From contig JAOXYB010045670.1 in assembly GCA_028565635.1 (NCBI GenBank), positions 1-12,373 of the forward strand: DNA of 12,373 nucleotides, in the 5' to 3' direction. The position numbers and the translations under genes are program-made. How positions within the stretch are numbered: position 1 is the first letter of the stretch; each line of letters starts with the position of its first letter. This stretch comes from Phoronis ovalis (lineage: Eukaryota; Phoronida; Phoronidae). The notes under the pieces are model-generated. The model worked only from the letters and a program-made list of their open reading frames with translations. It made no database searches and had not been told where the DNA came from. Shown in pieces: positions 9,701-12,373 of this stretch.

Positions 9701-11215
9701 TTGAACAGCACGCTGACAATGATCACTGTCAGCTGCAGTATGAGGTTGACTTGCCTTGATATTCTGTTTAAGCTTAACTAGTGAATGAGACCTCGAAGAA
9801 AAAAGTGTGTAGCCCCAAGTCCTGTCAAATACAGGGTGACTGGAAATAAATACACTTAGTGTATTTATAAAAGTTTGGATTTTCCAACGGATATTTTCTA
9901 AAAATTGACACAAATGAAGATTATTCATTTCTAAATTTGAATATTATTATGTTATAAAAAATTCTGAAGAGTACTTGTGTTGTTTTTACTTTTTTTGAGA
10001 ACTATAGCATTATTCAGAGTTCAAGCCTTATTTCATTGATAATGGTGACATTCTGAAATGTAATAATTTTTGATGATTTGATTTGGGTTAGAGAAATGAA
10101 ATATAGCCAAGAAATGCATAAATCTTGCATGAAAGTTTTAAAATATTTTTAATAAAATGTCAAATTTTATATCTGGAAAAATCCAAGATGGCCACCATTT
10201 TAAGGCTGAATACAATGGTATTTTTTAACTATATTATATTATTTGCAATAAATAGATAAAATTTGTAAAATGACTCAGCAATGTCATAGCCACTTCCTAC
10301 AATACATTTGAATTGAGAGAGGATTTATTTTGAAAAAAACCCTGGATGAATGAAATAAATGCCATCCAGTTTGTCTGAATATCACTCAAATCACCAAAAG
10401 TGTGTGATATTGACATCTACCTTTATAACATTAATATTTGTTTCATCAAAAAATTATTCAAAACTAAAAGTTTAAAAGTTTACTCAACTTATAATTATAA
10501 AACAATTAAAATGACAGAGCAGTACTGTTGAGTGTTCCAAAATTGAAATCTCATTCCCACTTGATATTGGGGGGGGGGGATACAAGAATGGCACTGTAAA
10601 ATGAAATAGTTGACATACACGAAGGAGACAAGTTTAGTATTGCAAAGGTGATGCCATTATAATTATTTTTTTATCTTGATATCTATATTTCAATTTTACT
10701 TATTTAAAACTTGGCGCATTTATTTCTGGTCACAGTGTAGTTAGCTATAAGAAAGTTGCCGGGTACTGGAAAACCATGACACATGGAAACAAATAATCTT
10801 AATACTCATAATATTCCAATTTAGAAATGAATCACCTATATCTTTTGAAAAGCCAAACATTTCATAAAATGTTAAACTTGGCGCATTTATTTCTGGTCAC
10901 CATGTACTCATTGAAACTAGCCAAAATTGTGAATAAGGTATACAAAGTGTGGGGTATGTATGTTTGTGTTTGGTTAATAATAGTTGCAAATTTCTTGGGG
11001 CAATAAGTTGTGTTGCCCAGTGTTCAGAAGCCCATTACATTTATTTACAAATCTTTCTTTTTCTTACCTAAACAATTTACAGATATTTTCACTGAAAAAA
11101 GTTGCAAAAACTAACCAAGCTGATGCTCATTTTAACTTTAAGTCTTCTATTTGTTTTGCAGAACTACGCATGAATTTCTGTTTGGAGCCCTTGCTGAACT
11201 TGTTGATAATGCCAG
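6789..11215 (+). CDS. MORC2: MORC2-type GHKL ATPase, first two coding exons (3'-partial)
   Basis: Coding exons are 6789-6847 and 11162-11215, joined in phase 2; the gene continues past the window. They encode MEYSNLSRAQLSYEYLHTN, then S-TTHEFLFGALAELVDNA and the AG of the next codon. This matches the N-terminus of vertebrate MORC2 three residues shorter. E32 and N36 fall where human E35 (general base) and N39 (Mg-ATP binding, N-box of the GHKL/Bergerat fold) lie. The start is supported by an in-frame TAG at 6729-6731, A at -3 and G at +4. MORC2 is a nuclear ATPase with a CW zinc finger and coiled coils, used in chromatin compaction and HUSH-dependent silencing in mammals. Only the family is certain: an invertebrate gene may be co-orthologous to MORC1 and MORC2. 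The next exon (expected R-D-A-D-A) was not found before 12373. Confidence 0.92.
8508..8880 (+). pseudogene. Tc1/mariner (IS630)-like transposase relic, core deleted
   Basis: Conceptual translation on the plus strand, with several stops and at least one frameshift near 8600, recalls a Tc1-family transposase. A QPRKL segment corresponds to the GRPRKL linker. CPWTSL, then after the frameshift APSLRTELQQ, followed by TFRKRLHRYGVKKSPLL, resembles the second helix-turn-helix (VS..TVRRRLH..GL..KKPLL). DRRKLARLQ follows. The frame then jumps to QW-T-K-S-L and NQLVSNARNRCRECFDAA, resembling the C-terminal LV.SM..RC...I.A motif. The DDE catalytic domain, normally between these parts (about 180 residues), is absent, so this is an internally deleted, inactive copy. 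I did not find terminal inverted repeats. The assignment rests on motif order rather than a search. Confidence 0.6.
9525..9690 (+). mobile_element. tRNA-derived SINE-like fragment
   Basis: GGCTCGATTCC at 9560-9570 matches a pol III B box (GGTTCGANTCC). A degenerate A-box-like TAGCAGTTAGC starts at 9539, about 20 bp upstream, which is closer than in a normal tRNA. The following sequence (CTGGCTGTCAACATTGGGGA region) resembles the tail of a SINE head rather than a tRNA 3' half. No intact cloverleaf can be drawn, so it is not a functional tRNA gene. Element limits are approximate. Confidence 0.45.
9846..9868. repeat. Perfect hairpin in the left transposon end
   Basis: ATAAATACAC is followed by TTA and GTGTATTTAT: a perfect 10-bp stem with a 3-nt loop, just inside the left terminus of the 9830-10906 element. 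Confidence 0.7.
10569..10579 (+). repeat. 11-G homopolymer
   Basis: A run of 11 G in otherwise AT-rich sequence inside the inverted-repeat element. It is prone to length variation and to sequencing error. Confidence 0.8.
10707..10900. repeat. 27-bp perfect direct repeat of the right terminus
   Basis: The same 27 bp (starting AAACTTGGCGCATTTATT and ending GGTCAC) occur at 10707-10733 and 10874-10900, 167 bp apart. Both are the terminal motif of the surrounding element in the same orientation. The first copy is also followed by a TA (10738-10739), so it could have served as an end: 9830-10739 would make a 910-bp element. Confidence 0.85.
11162..11215 (+). CDS. MORC2: MORC2 exon carrying the ATPase N-box
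   Basis: A strong acceptor (TTCTATTTGTTTTGCAG) and a consensus donor (CCAG|GTAAGA) bracket 54 nt. These encode TTHEFLFGALAELVDNA with the E-x-x-x-N signature of GHKL ATPases. A longer open frame at 10984-11325 overlaps it in a different frame and is a shadow. Confidence 0.93.
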
Positions 11216-11559
11216 GTAAGACCAAGCATGACAACACCTCTGTTATAACAGTTGAAAAACAATATCAGAGTCACCCTGTAAATAATATTGGGAATTCAGA
11301 TGTTCTAAAAAGAGCAATATCTTAGGACTTCTTGCATGGCAATTTGTACATGATTGTACAAACGTGTCTTGATTTGTGTAGTTAAACCGATTTCTTATCT
11401 AGGGCTTGATATGCCCCTTTGATGAAATGCAACAATCTTCTACTTGAGAAGTTTAAAATGTAAAACTGACCTTTAAACATCACCAAGGTAAGATGTTGAC
11501 ATGAAAATGACCTCACGAAATAAGGTGAAAAACCACATTTTTACCGATGCTATGTAACA

Positions 11560-11601
11560 GCTAATCGCTTATCACTGAATGCTAATCGCTTATCACTGAA
11601 T
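11560..11601. repeat. 21-bp tandem duplication, two perfect copies
   Basis: A 21-bp unit (GCTAATCGCTTATCACTGAA plus T) at 11560-11580 is repeated exactly at 11581-11601. The lack of any mismatch suggests a recent slippage event. Confidence 0.9.
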
Positions 11602-11835
11602 GCAGCGAGGTTCAAGAAGTAACACCAAATGAAATTGCTCAATACATAAGTTTTATAAAACTGAGGATATTTAGGATCCTACCTTATAGTAGAGGCAAAT
11701 CTGGGAGTCCCGTGACCAACTTACTGTAATCAAGGTTTGAAGGTGGTTTTGGATATCTTTGGGTGAATTGTAAAAAAATTGGCAGGGGTAAACCTCGCAA
11801 AAGTGTGGGCTAACTCCACCAGGTGGTGCTAATCA

Positions 11836-12010
11836 AAATGGCCGCCATAATCCTTAAAATTGCTACTGTGCACAACCTGTTGAACCCATGGAGGCCGTTG
11901 CAACACACAGAAGAAAGTTTTGGGTGTTGGTGAGTTTGTGTAAAGTTAATCAGATAATATAAGATTAAAATTTCAAAATGGCTGCCATTAAAATCCATCA
12001 TGGCCACCAA
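11836..12010. repeat. Cluster of ATGGCNGCCAT-like motifs
   Basis: CAAAATGGCCGCCAT (about 11836), CAAAATGGCTGCCAT (about 11976) and ATGGCCACC (about 12000) lie within 175 bp. A related CAAGATGGCCACCAT lies inside the upstream transposon at about 10183. This probably marks an old dispersed repeat. The core resembles a YY1 site. Confidence 0.4.
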
Positions 12011-12373
12011 AAATTTGGAATGTTTATATCCAGGCTTTCAGTTATTGTATAATTGCTGTGTTGATGACAAGGAATAATTTTATGTGGAAAACAAATTCAT
12101 TTGATAACATTTAAACAGTCACAGGGGAGAATGTGAAGAAATAGCAGCCATTTGTTGTAGTGCAGTTGTCAAATGATATCAAATGACATCCATTCCAGAG
12201 AAACACTTTTAAAATACACGTTTAATTATCAATATGGTCGAATAACTTGCAGAACCACATGTATGGCTATGTCTTGTACTTGACACATTTATCTCCGAAA
12301 GAGTTTTAAAAATTACACCAATGTCAGACACAGATGATTGTGCTTCAATATAATACTTTTATTCTGCATTGCA

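Larger units (their letters stand above)
9830..10906. mobile_element. 1.08-kb DNA transposon with long inverted ends (non-autonomous)
   Basis: The left end begins TACAGGGTGACTGGAAATAA. The right end, read on the minus strand from 10906, begins TACATGGTGACCAGAAATAA. Similarity continues inward for over 100 bp, including TTTGG-TTTTC-AA--GATAT and ATTCATTTCTAAATT blocks (left about 9923, right about 10811-10833). Both ends start with TA, consistent with TA target choice by Tc1/mariner-type elements. The interior is AT-rich, has no transposase ORF, contains an 11-G run and a second copy of the right terminus. This looks like an old non-autonomous family member. Confidence 0.65.
6848..11161 (+). 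other. MORC2: MORC2 intron 1 (4.3 kb) with transposon debris
   Basis: It begins GTAAGT at 6848 and ends TTTTGCAG at 11161. From 6848 to about 8500 I find no exon or classified repeat. A somewhat GC-richer patch at about 7020-7260, with short palindromes such as CCCATATGGG, could be an old unclassified repeat. The rest holds a Tc1-like relic, a SINE-like piece and a 1.08-kb inverted-repeat element. About 8900-9520 and 10907-11161 show nothing further. Confidence 0.75.
11216..12373 (+). other. MORC2: MORC2 intron 2 (partial)
   Basis: It begins GTAAGACC after the N-box exon. No further MORC exon is visible. It contains a 21-bp tandem duplication (11560-11601) and several copies of an ATGGCCGCC-like motif (11836-12010); otherwise I see nothing. 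Confidence 0.7.

Noticed and set aside
9376-9928. Open frames of 86 codons (+) and 91 codons (-)
   Set aside because: The first overlaps the SINE-like piece and the second the left inverted end of the transposon. Neither has coding motifs.
10984-11325. 113-codon open frame on the plus strand
   Set aside because: It overlaps the true MORC2 exon 11162-11215 in a different frame; the homology and splice sites support the other frame.
1-12373. CRISPR array, operon, phage or viral coding region
   Set aside because: No regularly spaced repeats, no ribosome-binding-site-led gene series and no viral domains. Spliced metazoan genes occupy both ends and the centre.

Overview
This window is AT-rich nuclear DNA from an animal (metazoan). 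The genes are split by GT-AG introns, have no operon structure, and are surrounded by fragments of eukaryotic transposons. I recognise three conserved metazoan genes by their protein sequence. The intron load, UTR lengths and repeat types suit an invertebrate, but I cannot name the phylum from the sequence alone. I found nothing prokaryotic or viral and no rRNA or functional tRNA gene.

Layout. (1) 1-2671, + strand: the 3' portion of a TMEM248/TMEM219-family membrane protein gene, whose N-terminal part lies left of the window, followed by a 3' UTR running to about 4000. (2) 4083-5911, - strand: a complete six-exon gene for a CUSTOS (C12orf43) homologue of 242 residues. It is tail-to-tail with TMEM248, and the polyadenylation signals of the two genes interleave. 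(3) 5912-6788: an 877-bp divergent promoter interval, visibly richer in CpG than the flanks, which contains a 37-codon small ORF. (4) 6789 to beyond the right edge, + strand: the first two coding exons of a MORC2-type GHKL ATPase gene, head-to-head with CUSTOS. A 4.3-kb intron separates the exons, and the second ends inside the ATP-binding N-box.

The introns hold the mobile DNA. TMEM248 introns contain two palindromic MITE-like elements (about 1520-1703 and 2118-2365). MORC2 intron 1 contains a decayed Tc1/mariner-type transposase missing its catalytic core (about 8508-8880), a tRNA-derived SINE-like piece with a B box (about 9525-9690), and a 1.08-kb element with inverted ends (9830-10906) that carries an extra copy of its own right terminus.

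The exon models rest on three agreeing lines of evidence. Splice phases match across every junction. Protein motifs and cysteines align with the vertebrate families as I know them. Concatenated lengths stay in frame (729 nt for CUSTOS, 639 nt for the TMEM248 part). The genes have no obvious shared pathway. TMEM248 is a membrane protein, whereas CUSTOS and MORC2 are both nuclear and may share a bidirectional promoter.
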